Origin: RGIG8748 sp045539515
GTDB taxonomy: Bacteria; Bacillota; Clostridia; UMGS1810
Length of the DNA stretch: 64,000 nucleotides
Assembly: GCA_045539515.1 (NCBI GenBank)
Contig: JAZQFN010000022.1
Coordinates: forward strand, 74,240 to 138,239
Direction: 5' to 3'
Part shown: in pieces, positions 34,691 to 42,855 of the stretch
How the letters are laid out: the number at the start of each line of letters is the position of its first letter
Numbering within the stretch: position 1 is the stretch's first letter
Notes under the pieces: generated by a model
What the model was told of the DNA's origin: nothing
The model's input: the letters and a program-made list of their open reading frames with translations, nothing else
The model's database searches: none
Made by a program: the position numbers and the translations under genes

Positions 34691-35395
34691 ATGAAACTAA
34701 TAGTATCAGATTTAGACGGCACGTTACTTAACAAAAACGAAACTGTCATTAATAAAAACATTAAAAATTCAATATATAAAATTCTCCAAAGCGGTAATGT
34801 TTTTTCCGTTGCTTCCGGTAGAAACTATATTGAGCTTAAACATTTGTTTCCGGAATTTGAAAATGACATTTATTTCATATGTAATGATGGTACTCTTGGC
34901 GTATACAAAGAAAACACATTCTTTGATATGCCTATGAATAAAGATATGTTTAAAGATTTTCGTGAATATACCGCCCACGCCAAGTACATTACATATGTAA
35001 AATCAGACAACGCTCTTTTTGTAAGAAAAATAATGAAGCAATATTTCAGCCATGTTGTAATGATTGATTCAATTTCCGACATAAAAGAAAACATTTATAA
35101 GATATCGGATTTTGATAAAAACATCTCCTGTTCACTTCCCGTTGTTTACAAGGACAACAAAATGAATGAGTACATTACAGAAAACGCTGACAAAGCGCTG
35201 GCAGTAAAACAACTTATTAAATTGTTAAAAATCCCAATTGCTGACGCATATGCCTTTGGTGACAATGTCAATGATATAGGGATGTTTAGTGTTTGCGGTT
35301 CATCCTATGCAGTAGCAAATGCTCTGCCTATAGTAAAAAGCAGCGCTGACAAAATCGTCCAAAATATTGAAGAGGAATTTCTACGTATTATATAA
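34691..35395 (+). CDS. Cof-type HAD phosphatase (subfamily IIB)
   Basis: A 234-residue sugar-phosphate-type phosphatase. Motif I is VSDLDGTLLNKNE (about 4-16), motif II is SVASGRN, the type IIB cap lies between about 80 and 160, and the C-terminal motifs are AVKQLIK (Lys) and FGDNVNDIGMF (acidic pair). The ATG at 34691 has a GGAG site 11 bases upstream; the longer in-frame stretch from 34631 overlaps the promoter. It is placed directly ahead of the diol dehydratase and probably co-transcribed. A role in removing excess sugar phosphate or DHAP is plausible but not shown. Confidence 0.85.
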   Translation: MKLIVSDLDGTLLNKNETVINKNIKNSIYKILQSGNVFSVASGRNYIELKHLFPEFENDIYFICNDGTLGVYKENTFFDMPMNKDMFKDFREYTAHAKYITYVKSDNALFVRKIMKQYFSHVVMIDSISDIKENIYKISDFDKNISCSLPVVYKDNKMNEYITENADKALAVKQLIKLLKIPIADAYAFGDNVNDIGMFSVCGSSYAVANALPIVKSSADKIVQNIEEEFLRII

Positions 35396-35419
35396 ACTCA
35401 CATATCGGAGGAAAAGAAT

Positions 35420-37939
35420 ATGAAATTTTATAATTTTAAAGAAATTGCAAAAAGCCCCAGAATAGAGAAATTAAAAACGGCTTTGTTTGAAAAAATGCCA
35501 GAAATCGAAGCCGACAGAGCTGTCCTTCTTACGGAAAGTTATAAACAAACCGAAAACCTTCCTATTATAGAAAGAAGAGCGAAGGCACTAAAACATATTC
35601 TTGAAAACATTCCAATTGTAATAAGAGATAACGAGCTTATTGTCGGAAGTGCCACAAAAGCGCCAAGAGGTTGCCAGACATTTCCCGAGTTTTCTTATAA
35701 GTGGCTTGAGGATGAGTTTGAAACCGTAGAAACAAGAAGTGCCGACCCATTCTACATTTCAAATGAAACAAAAGCAAAATTAAAAGAAACCTATACATAT
35801 TGGGAAGGTAAAACCACCAGCGATCTTGCTACTTCTTTTATGTCAGAAGAAACCCTTAATGCTATTGAACATAACATATTTACACCGGGTAATTACTTTT
35901 ACAACGGTGTTGGTCATGTAACAGTAAATTACGGTGAAATACTTGCTATAGGCCTTAAAGGCATTAAAGCAAAAGCTCAAAACGAATTAAAAAAATGCAA
36001 TTTTGAAGATGAAGACTACATAACAAAATCCTCATTTTTAAAAGCCGTAACAGAAAGCATAGATGCTGTTATAGCCTATTCCAAACGCTACAGCAAGCTT
36101 GCAAAAGAAATGGCATCCGCACAAACTGATGCCACACGTAAAACTGAACTTATTAAAATATCCGAAGCTTGTGATAATTCACTTGAAAACGGTGCTAAAT
36201 CTTTCCACGAAGCATGCCAGGCGTTCTGGTTTATACAGATGATACTTCAGATTGAATCTTCCGGTCACTCCATATCTCCCGGACGTTTTGACCAGTACAT
36301 GTATCCTTACTTTAAATCCGACCTTGACAAAGGTATTATTACCCTGGAAAGTGCTCAGGAACTTATTGATTGCATATGGGTAAAACTCAATGACTTAAAT
36401 AAAGTACGTGATGCCGCCTCTGCAGAGGGATTTGCCGGATACAGTCTTTTCCAAAATCTTATTGCCGGAGGTCAGACACCTGAAGGACTTGATGCAACAA
36501 ACGAACTTTCATTTATGTGTATATATGCTACTATGCACGTAGCGCTTCCTCAGCCGTCATTTTCAGTAAGAATCTGGAACAAAACTCCCCACAGCTTTAT
36601 GTTAGCTGCAGCCAAACTTACAAGAATGGGTCTTGGACTTCCGGCTTTTTACAACGATGAAGTTATAATCCCATCACTTGTAAGCCGCGGACTTACTCTT
36701 GAAGATGCAAGAGATTACAACATAATAGGTTGTGTTGAACCACAGAAGTCAGGTAAAACCGAAGGTTGGCACGATGCCGCATTCTTTAATATGTGCCGTG
36801 TTATAGAACTTGTTTTTTCTAACGGTATGGATAAAGGTAAGCTTGTTGGCATCAGAACCGGTGAATTGTCCGAGTTTGATACCTTTGAAAAGTTCTTCAA
36901 TGCATATAAAAAGCAGATGGAATATCAAATTAAGCTCCTGGTTAATGCAGACAACGCCATAGATGTTGCTCATGCCAAAAGATGCCCTCTTCCCTTCCTT
37001 TCTTCTATGATAGAAGATTGCATCGGCAGAGGTAAATCTGTACAGGAAGGCGGAGCTGTATACAACTTTACAGGTCCTCAGGGATTTGGTATTGCAAATA
37101 TGACAGATGCAATTTATGCGATAAAAACTCTTGTATATGACCAAAAGAAGTTTACTCTTTGTCAGTTTAAAGAAGCTATGGAGAACAACTTCGGATACGG
37201 ATCTTTAAGTGACGATGATGCTCAAAAAGTTACAACAGAAATAGTTAAACAGCTTTATAACAACGGTGTAGAATTAAACGAAAAGCAAATCGCAGATGTT
37301 TATTTAAAAACAAAATCACAAAATTCCGACGGCAGATACAAAGAACTGCTCGATGCCATAGAATCACTCCCAAAATACGGAAATGATATCGAAGAAGTTG
37401 ATCTTCTGGCACGTGAAGTTGCCTATACATATACCAGACCTCTTGAAACTCATAAAAATCCCAGAGGCGGTATGTATCAAGCGGGACTCTATCCTGTTTC
37501 TGCCAACGTACCCCTTGGTGCTCAGACAGGAGCAACTCCTGACGGAAGACTTGCCTTTACCCCCGTTGCAGACGGTGTATCACCTTCTGCAGGCAAAGAT
37601 ACTAAGGGCCCTACTGCATCATGTAATTCCGTATCAAAGCTCGATCACTTCATTGCCTCAAACGGAACGTTATTCAATATGAAGTTCCACCCATCCGCAC
37701 TTGAAGGAAACAGCGGCCTTGAAAGTTTTGCAGCGCTTGTAAGAGGATACTTTGACCAGAAAGGCAGCCACATGCAGTTTAACGTTGTAAGCCGCGAAAC
37801 TCTTCTCGATGCTCAGGCTCATCCCGAAAACTATAAGAGCCTTGTGGTAAGAGTTGCAGGCTACAGTGCTTTATTTACTACACTTTCAAAATCCCTTCAG
37901 GATGATATAATAAAGAGAACCGAACAAGGTGGATTTTAA
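35420..37939 (+). CDS. Glycyl-radical diol dehydratase (B12-independent propanediol dehydratase type)
   Basis: This enzyme dehydrates 1,2-propanediol (or glycerol) to the aldehyde by a glycyl/thiyl radical mechanism. The catalytic loop reads IIGCVEPQKSGKTEGWHD with Cys438 and Glu440. The radical loop is RVAGYSA with Gly814, 25 residues from the end. SSGHSISPGRFDQY and GGMYQAGLYPVSANVPLG are conserved, and the E after GCV rules out pyruvate formate-lyase (which has CC). From memory the whole sequence is close to the Roseburia propanediol dehydratase. Its 839 residues begin directly with the core, so no N-terminal encapsulation extension is visible. It is sensitive to oxygen by nature. Its stop overlaps the activase start. 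Confidence 0.93.
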   Translation: MKFYNFKEIAKSPRIEKLKTALFEKMPEIEADRAVLLTESYKQTENLPIIERRAKALKHILENIPIVIRDNELIVGSATKAPRGCQTFPEFSYKWLEDEFETVETRSADPFYISNETKAKLKETYTYWEGKTTSDLATSFMSEETLNAIEHNIFTPGNYFYNGVGHVTVNYGEILAIGLKGIKAKAQNELKKCNFEDEDYITKSSFLKAVTESIDAVIAYSKRYSKLAKEMASAQTDATRKTELIKISEACDNSLENGAKSFHEACQAFWFIQMILQIESSGHSISPGRFDQYMYPYFKSDLDKGIITLESAQELIDCIWVKLNDLNKVRDAASAEGFAGYSLFQNLIAGGQTPEGLDATNELSFMCIYATMHVALPQPSFSVRIWNKTPHSFMLAAAKLTRMGLGLPAFYNDEVIIPSLVSRGLTLEDARDYNIIGCVEPQKSGKTEGWHDAAFFNMCRVIELVFSNGMDKGKLVGIRTGELSEFDTFEKFFNAYKKQMEYQIKLLVNADNAIDVAHAKRCPLPFLSSMIEDCIGRGKSVQEGGAVYNFTGPQGFGIANMTDAIYAIKTLVYDQKKFTLCQFKEAMENNFGYGSLSDDDAQKVTTEIVKQLYNNGVELNEKQIADVYLKTKSQNSDGRYKELLDAIESLPKYGNDIEEVDLLAREVAYTYTRPLETHKNPRGGMYQAGLYPVSANVPLGAQTGATPDGRLAFTPVADGVSPSAGKDTKGPTASCNSVSKLDHFIASNGTLFNMKFHPSALEGNSGLESFAALVRGYFDQKGSHMQFNVVSRETLLDAQAHPENYKSLVVRVAGYSALFTTLSKSLQDDIIKRTEQGGF

Positions 37940-38724
37940 TGGATATATATAATGTAAGAGGACGAATATTTGATATACAAAAATTTTCTGTTCACGACGG
38001 ACCCGGAATAAGAACAATTGTTTTTCTTAAAGGCTGTGCTTTAAGATGCCGTTGGTGCTGTAACCCTGAATCACAATCATACGAAATTCAGGAAATGAAC
38101 ACAACAACCGGAACAAAAACAGTTGGCAGAGATGTAACTGTAGGTGAAATAATCGGTGAAGTATTAAAAGATCGTGCTTACTACCGACGTTCCGGCGGGG
38201 GAATAACTCTTTCCGGCGGTGAAACCCTTCTTCAGGAAGACTTCGCTTATGCACTATTTTCAGCCGCTAAAGAAAACGGACTTACTACTGCAATTGAATC
38301 TACAGGATTTGCTCCTTATAAAACAATCGAAAAGCTTCTCCCGGTTATTGATGTGTTTTTAATGGACATCAAGCATATTAACTCTCAAAAGCATAAACAG
38401 TACACAACACAATCAAATGAGCTGATTCTGGAAAATGCATACCGCATTGCGCAAAATGCAAAAAAACTTATAATTCGCGTTCCTGTTATTCCCACATTTA
38501 ACGATACTGAAGATGAAATTGAACAAATTGCGCTTTTTGTAAAGGCTCTGCCCAATGTAAATGAAATAAATCTCTTGCCATATCATCGCTTAGGAGAAGA
38601 TAAATATTCATACCTTGGCAGAGAATATACCCTTTCCGGTATTGAAACGATTTCCAAAGAAAAAATGGAAACCTTTAAATTAATATGTGAAAATTGCGGA
38701 CTAAAATGTCAGATTGGAGGTTAA
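37939..38724 (+). CDS. Glycyl-radical enzyme activating enzyme (radical SAM)
   Basis: This enzyme installs the glycyl radical on the neighbouring dehydratase using SAM and a [4Fe-4S] cluster. The radical SAM motif is GCALRCRWCCNP (Cys-x3-Cys-x2-Cys, about residues 33-43), followed by the SGGETLLQ GGE motif. At 261 residues it lacks the ferredoxin-like insert with extra cysteine clusters that most dehydratase activases carry after the first motif; the stretch from CCNPESQ to TVGEIIGEVL has none. Its start shares one base with the dehydratase stop, so translation is coupled. Confidence 0.93.
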   Translation: MDIYNVRGRIFDIQKFSVHDGPGIRTIVFLKGCALRCRWCCNPESQSYEIQEMNTTTGTKTVGRDVTVGEIIGEVLKDRAYYRRSGGGITLSGGETLLQEDFAYALFSAAKENGLTTAIESTGFAPYKTIEKLLPVIDVFLMDIKHINSQKHKQYTTQSNELILENAYRIAQNAKKLIIRVPVIPTFNDTEDEIEQIALFVKALPNVNEINLLPYHRLGEDKYSYLGREYTLSGIETISKEKMETFKLICENCGLKCQIGG

Positions 38725-38730
38725 TTAAAT

Positions 38731-39099
38731 ATGGATAACCTTTCATTAAACGATAAACTGAGAATAGTTCAGGAACTTGTTCCCGGTAAGCAGATTACCT
38801 TATTGCACATCATTGCAAATCCCGATGATGTACTGTATCAAAAACTTGGACTTGACACAAGCGAAAATTATAATAAAGGCGCAATCGGAGTTATGACTGT
38901 ATCTCCAAGCGAAACTGCCATCATTGCCGGAGACATTGCCATAAAAGCATCCGGTGCCGAAATTGGATTTGTTGACAGATTCAGCGGTACTCTGATTATT
39001 ACCGGAACTGTATCCAGCGTACAAGCATCCTTTGAGGCTGTGAGCGAATATATGCAAAACACACTCGGCTATGAAGTATGCAAAATAACAAAAACATGA
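38731..39099 (+). CDS. pduU: Circularly permuted BMC-H shell protein (PduU/EutS type)
   Basis: A 122-residue hexameric shell component. The N-terminal VPGKQITLLHIIANP strand and the core GAIGVMTVSPSETAIIAGDIAIKASGAEIGFVDRFSGTLIITG follow the PduU/EutS pattern in which the BMC fold is permuted and the N-terminus forms a small beta-barrel over the pore. A GGAGG site precedes the ATG. It follows the activase by six bases and overlaps pduV by four, a pairing also seen in Pdu and Eut loci. Confidence 0.94.
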   Translation: MDNLSLNDKLRIVQELVPGKQITLLHIIANPDDVLYQKLGLDTSENYNKGAIGVMTVSPSETAIIAGDIAIKASGAEIGFVDRFSGTLIITGTVSSVQASFEAVSEYMQNTLGYEVCKITKT

Positions 39100-39533
39100 G
39101 AAATAAAAAAAGATTAATGCTTATAGGCAGAAGCGAAGCCGGAAAAACCACCCTTTCCCAAGCTCTTAAAGAAAAGCCTATTGTATACGAAAAAACCCAG
39201 TCCGTAAGTATGGACAATCTGTTAATAGATACACCCGGAGAATATATACAAACAAAAAACTTAGGAACAGCTCTCGCAATATATTCTTACGAAGCGGATG
39301 TTATCGGATTGCTTTTGGGTGCCGACGAACCATATTCACTATATAGTCCGTGTATTACAAGTATGACCACAAAAGAAGTAATCGGCATAATAACAAAAAT
39401 AGACCACAAAAACGCAAATGTCTCAAACGCTGAAAATTGGTTGAAATTAGCCGGATGCAAAAAAATCTTTAAAGTTAATTCCATTGCAAGCCAAGGAATT
39501 GACGATATTAAAAAACATCTTGGATGGATTTGA
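39096..39533 (+). CDS. pduV: PduV/EutP-family small GTPase-like protein
   Basis: A 145-residue P-loop protein of the microcompartment-associated EutP/PduV family. G1 is GRSEAGKTTL (about 11-20), G3 is DTPGEY and G4 is TKID. PduV is thought to bind the shell through PduU and to influence positioning. The start ATG at 39096 overlaps the pduU stop in an ATGA arrangement; an upstream ATG at 39078 would add six residues. It is the last gene before an internal promoter. Confidence 0.88.
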   Translation: MRNKKRLMLIGRSEAGKTTLSQALKEKPIVYEKTQSVSMDNLLIDTPGEYIQTKNLGTALAIYSYEADVIGLLLGADEPYSLYSPCITSMTTKEVIGIITKIDHKNANVSNAENWLKLAGCKKIFKVNSIASQGIDDIKKHLGWI

Positions 39534-39583
39534 TAAAAACAAACAAAAACAAAGAAAAACTCAAAAGAAACAACATTTTTATG

Positions 39584-39612
39584 TTGACATCACATATTTG
39601 TTGTGATATTAT
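39584..39612 (+). promoter_or_regulatory. Internal microcompartment promoter with operator in the spacer
   Basis: A perfect TTGACA (39584-39589) and TATTAT (39607-39612) have a 17-base spacer. The spacer is occupied by a perfect inverted repeat ATCACA-N7-TGTGAT (39589-39607) that touches both boxes, an ideal repressor site. The DeoR regulator at the end of this unit is the obvious candidate. The transcript start would be about 35 bases before the aldolase gene. Confidence 0.82.
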
Positions 39613-39655
39613 TACATTAGTAAGTTTTAAATTTTATTATAAGGAGATATAGAAA

Positions 39656-40453
39656 ATGGTAAACGAATTCGAAATCAAAAAACAAATTTGCGAAATCGGT
39701 AAGAGAATCTACGACAGAGGCATGGTTGCTTCCAACGATGGTAATATCTCTGTTAAGATTGGCGAAAATGAATTCCTTTGCACACCTACAGGTGTAAGTA
39801 AGGGCTTTATGACACCTGACTACATCTGTAAAGTTGATGGCGAGGGAAATGTTATTTCTGCAAACGGAAACTTCCGTCCTTCTTCCGAAATCAAGATGCA
39901 TATGAGAGTTTACAAACAGAGACCCGATGTTAAATCTGTTGTTCATGCTCATCCCATCTACGCTACAAGCTTTGCAATCGCAGGTATTCCTCTTACGCAA
40001 CCCATAATGCCTGAAGCTGTAATTGCATTAGGCTGTGTTCCAATTGCAGACTACGGCACACCTTCTACAGAAGAAATTCCGGATGCAGTAGAAAAGTATT
40101 TACAGCACTTTGATGCAGTTCTTCTTGCAAACCACGGTGCTCTTTCCTACTCCGACAGTCTGTTATCTGCATACCACAAAATGGAATCCCTCGAATTTTA
40201 TGCAGAGCTTCTCTATCATTCTAAGGCTCTCGGCGGACCCAAGGAACTTACAAGCAGTCAGGTTAAAAGACTTTACGAAATCAGAAAAGCTTTTGGCATG
40301 ACAGGCAAGCATCCTGCTGATATCTGCCAGAATATTCACGGACAGAGTTGCCACAACTGCTCCATGGGTGTTGACTCCGCATGCTCATCCAATACTGATG
40401 TAGACCTTATTGCAGCTATAACTAAAAAAGTTATGGAAGAACTCGGCAAATAA
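39656..40453 (+). CDS. Class II aldolase (fuculose/rhamnulose-1-phosphate type) with C-terminal encapsulation peptide
   Basis: This zinc aldolase cleaves a 6-deoxyketose-1-phosphate into DHAP and L-lactaldehyde. Conserved features are SNDGNISVKIGENEFLCTPTG (about 23-43), the catalytic Glu in SSEIKMH, zinc ligands HAH (about 101-103) and His in ANHGALSY. After the roughly 225-residue core comes a Cys-containing linker (SCHNCSMGVDSACSS) and an amphipathic helix TDVDLIAAITKKVMEELGK, which has the look of a terminal encapsulation peptide. Such a tail is known for aldolases of this microcompartment type. Fuculose versus rhamnulose cannot be told apart. Confidence 0.9.
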   Translation: MVNEFEIKKQICEIGKRIYDRGMVASNDGNISVKIGENEFLCTPTGVSKGFMTPDYICKVDGEGNVISANGNFRPSSEIKMHMRVYKQRPDVKSVVHAHPIYATSFAIAGIPLTQPIMPEAVIALGCVPIADYGTPSTEEIPDAVEKYLQHFDAVLLANHGALSYSDSLLSAYHKMESLEFYAELLYHSKALGGPKELTSSQVKRLYEIRKAFGMTGKHPADICQNIHGQSCHNCSMGVDSACSSNTDVDLIAAITKKVMEELGK

Positions 40454-40469
40454 TATAAGGTGAAAATCT

Positions 40470-40979
40470 ATGGATGACAAAACACTTTCCCTATTGGTTG
40501 ATGCCGTAACAAGGGATGTGCTGAAAAAACATAATACATCTTCTTTTATAAAAGGATATTCCAAAAAATACATTTCTTTGGACATAGCAAAAAAGCTTGC
40601 TCAAAAGGTTGAAACCGAAGCTTTGAGAATCGGTGTTAAAGCAGTAGTTGCAATATCAAATGCTGCTGCAAGACCCGTGCTTATAGAATGTATGGATGAC
40701 TCTTACATAGCAAGCTATGACGTTGCTCTTAACAAAGCTTATACGTCAGTCGCATTAAAGATGCCTACCAAGACTCTTAAAGACCTTACAAAACCCGGTG
40801 ATTCACTGTATGGTATACAGTATACAAACGGTGGTCAGATAGTTATCTTTGGCGGAGGTGTTCCCCTCCTTTCCGGCGGTAATATTATCGGAGGACTGGG
40901 TGTAAGCGGTGGCAGTGAAGAACAGGATACCTATCTTGCTGACTTTGGTGCCCGTGTATTTGAGGAGGAATTGTCATAA
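40470..40979 (+). CDS. DUF336 (GlcG/HbpS/PduO-C-like) protein with N-terminal encapsulation peptide
   Basis: The 169-residue protein starts with an amphipathic helix (DDKTLSLLVDAVTRDVLKK), then a short linker and a complete DUF336 domain. The domain includes VVAISNAAARPVLIECMDDS and GGGVPLLSGGNIIGGLGVSGGSEEQD. The domain binds haem or corrinoid-related ligands in some relatives and forms the C-terminal half of PduO, but no PduO adenosyltransferase domain is present. Its function in a B12-free compartment is unknown. It probably enters the lumen. Its stop TAA overlaps the apparent start of the next ORF. Confidence 0.85.
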   Translation: MDDKTLSLLVDAVTRDVLKKHNTSSFIKGYSKKYISLDIAKKLAQKVETEALRIGVKAVVAISNAAARPVLIECMDDSYIASYDVALNKAYTSVALKMPTKTLKDLTKPGDSLYGIQYTNGGQIVIFGGGVPLLSGGNIIGGLGVSGGSEEQDTYLADFGARVFEEELS

Positions 40980-41333
40980 TAACTAAGTATACATATCGTG
41001 ACAATCCAAAAGAAAATGCATTTTTAACTGCAAAAGATGTGTTATCCAACATTATAGTAACCGTACCCTGCACAATTAAAGACCAATTTATTTATCATCT
41101 TATTGAGTGCGGCGGTTTTCTCGCTTCAAATAAGCAGAGAGACCTTATGTTTAAAGCGGCAAAAACCACAAAAAGCTTAAGTGCTGCACTGTATGCTATA
41201 GGAGCAGTTACTTACGGTTTTAAAAAATTTGTGATATACGAAACCACATCAAATGAAAAACACAAAGACTGTCCTCTGCCATTCGGTGCAGTCGGCATCA
41301 TTTGTGAAGACAATAAAAAAAGGAGAATAGCTA
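40976..41333 (+). CDS. Unknown microcompartment ORF, no stop, in frame with the alcohol dehydrogenase
   Basis: About 119 codons read as a plausible globular protein (TAKDVLSNIIVTVPCTI, KSLSAALYAIGAVTYGFKKF and CPLPFGAVGIICEDNKKRR are recognisable blocks). I do not recognise the family. There is no ATG: a strong GAGGAGG site (40962-40968) is followed after seven bases by ATA at 40976, overlapping the upstream TAA stop as ATAA. The first usual start is GTG at 41039, which would cut off 21 residues and has no ribosome site. The frame has no stop and runs into the dehydrogenase, so a fusion product is possible. Confidence 0.6.
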
Positions 41334-42538
41334 TGGATGTAAATCAGGAACAAATTCAGGCTATTGTTCAGCAAATACTTGCAGGAATGAACCCGGGTTC
41401 TGCTTCTGCTCCAAAAAGCACCTCAGCCGGTAACATTCCCAAAACAAGTCGTGCAGCAATGCTAACAAAACTTGAGAATTATGAAATCAAAGAGTTTCCT
41501 ATTCCGGAGCTCGGTGATGATGATATTCTCGTAAAGGTTGAAGGTTGCGGTGTTTGCGGAACAGATGCTCACGAATTCAAACGCGATCCATTCGGACTTA
41601 TTCCTCTTGTTCTCGGTCATGAGGGAACGGGCGAAATTGTCAAAATGGGCAAAAATGTAAAAAAAGACAGTGCCGGAAAACCACTTAATATCGGCGACAA
41701 AATCGTAACATGTATGATTTTTAAGGACAATCCCGATATTACTATGTTCGACTTAAATAAGCAGAACGTTGGCGGTGCTGATGTATACGGTCTTCTTCCC
41801 GATGATGATATACATCTAAACGGATGGTTTGCTGATTATCTCGTTGTAAGAGGCGGTTCCACCGTCTTTAATGTAAGTGATTTAAGTCTTGACTTAAGAA
41901 TACTTATAGAACCTTGTGCCGTTCTCATACACGCAGTAGAAAGAGCCAAAACAACAGGTATCTTAAGATTCAACTCAAGAGTTGCCGTTCAGGGATGCGG
42001 ACCTATTGGTCTTATATGTATTGCTGTATTACGAACAATGGGCATTGAAAACATTGTTGCAGTAGACGGAAACGAGCAAAGACTTCAATTTGCAAAAGAA
42101 ATGGGTGCAACCGCATCTGTTAACTTTACACAGTTCAAAGGTCAGGAAGCTCTTGCAGAAGGCGTTAAAAATGCCTTTGGCGGATATCTTGCCGACTTTG
42201 CTTTCCAGTGTACGGGTTCTCCTGTGGCACACAGCAATATTTACAAGTTCATTCGCAACGGCGGAGGTCTTTGTGAACTTGGATTCTTTATTAACGGTGG
42301 CGATGCTACAATTAATCCCCACTTTGATATTTGCTCTAAAGAAATCACAACTGTAGGTTCCTGGGTATATACCCTTCGCGATTATGCAACAACATTTGAT
42401 TTCTTAAAGAGAGCTAAGGGTATAGGGTTACCCCTTGAGAAACTTATTACTCACAAATTCCCGCTTTCACAAATCAACGAAGCCCACAAGACAAACCTTG
42501 AAATGAAGGGGCTTAAAATAGCTATTATTAATGAATAA
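41334..42538 (+). CDS. Medium-chain alcohol dehydrogenase with N-terminal encapsulation peptide
   Basis: This zinc-type NAD(P)-dependent dehydrogenase probably interconverts lactaldehyde/1,2-propanediol or propionaldehyde/propanol, recycling NADH in the compartment. The start at 41334 has an AAGGAG site and yields an amphipathic helix (DVNQEQIQAIVQQILAGM) typical of cargo peptides, then a Ser/Ala/Pro linker. The catalytic zinc residues GCGVCGTDAHEF and GHEGTG are present and the Rossmann motif is GCGPIG. The four-cysteine structural zinc loop of classical members is missing. The frame is open upstream into the unknown ORF. Confidence 0.9.
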
Positions 42539-42558
42539 TTTTTTAGGAGGAAATAAAA

Positions 42559-42834
42559 ATGGCTAAAGAAGCATTAGGAATGATTGAAACAAGAGGTTTA
42601 ACAGCAGCAGTTGAAGCAGCAGATGCAATGGTTAAGGCAGCAGAAGTTACGTTGGTAGGAACAGAAAAGATTGGTTCCGGTCTTGTAACCGTAATGGTAA
42701 GAGGCGATGTAGGTGCAGTTAAGGCTGCAACAGAAGCCGGTGCAGCTACAGCTTCCAGACTCGGAGAACTCATTGCAGTTCATGTAATACCCAGACCCCA
42801 CGATGACGTGGAAAAGATTCTCCCCAAGTTCTAA
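42559..42834 (+). CDS. pduA: BMC-H shell protein (PduA-like)
   Basis: The 91-residue protein is a canonical hexamer-forming BMC domain, very close to PduA: ALGMIETRGLTAAVEAADAM at the start, the pore loop EKIGSGLV, VRGDVGAVKAATEAG and the edge motif VIPRPHDDVEKILPK. The Lys of the IETRG-A-A-ADAM-K lattice contact is present. The GGAGG site sets the start. It is one of two nearly identical BMC-H genes in tandem, probably a facet protein whose pore admits propanediol. Confidence 0.97.
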   Translation: MAKEALGMIETRGLTAAVEAADAMVKAAEVTLVGTEKIGSGLVTVMVRGDVGAVKAATEAGAATASRLGELIAVHVIPRPHDDVEKILPKF

Positions 42835-42855
42835 TCAATAATTGAGGAAATCAAT

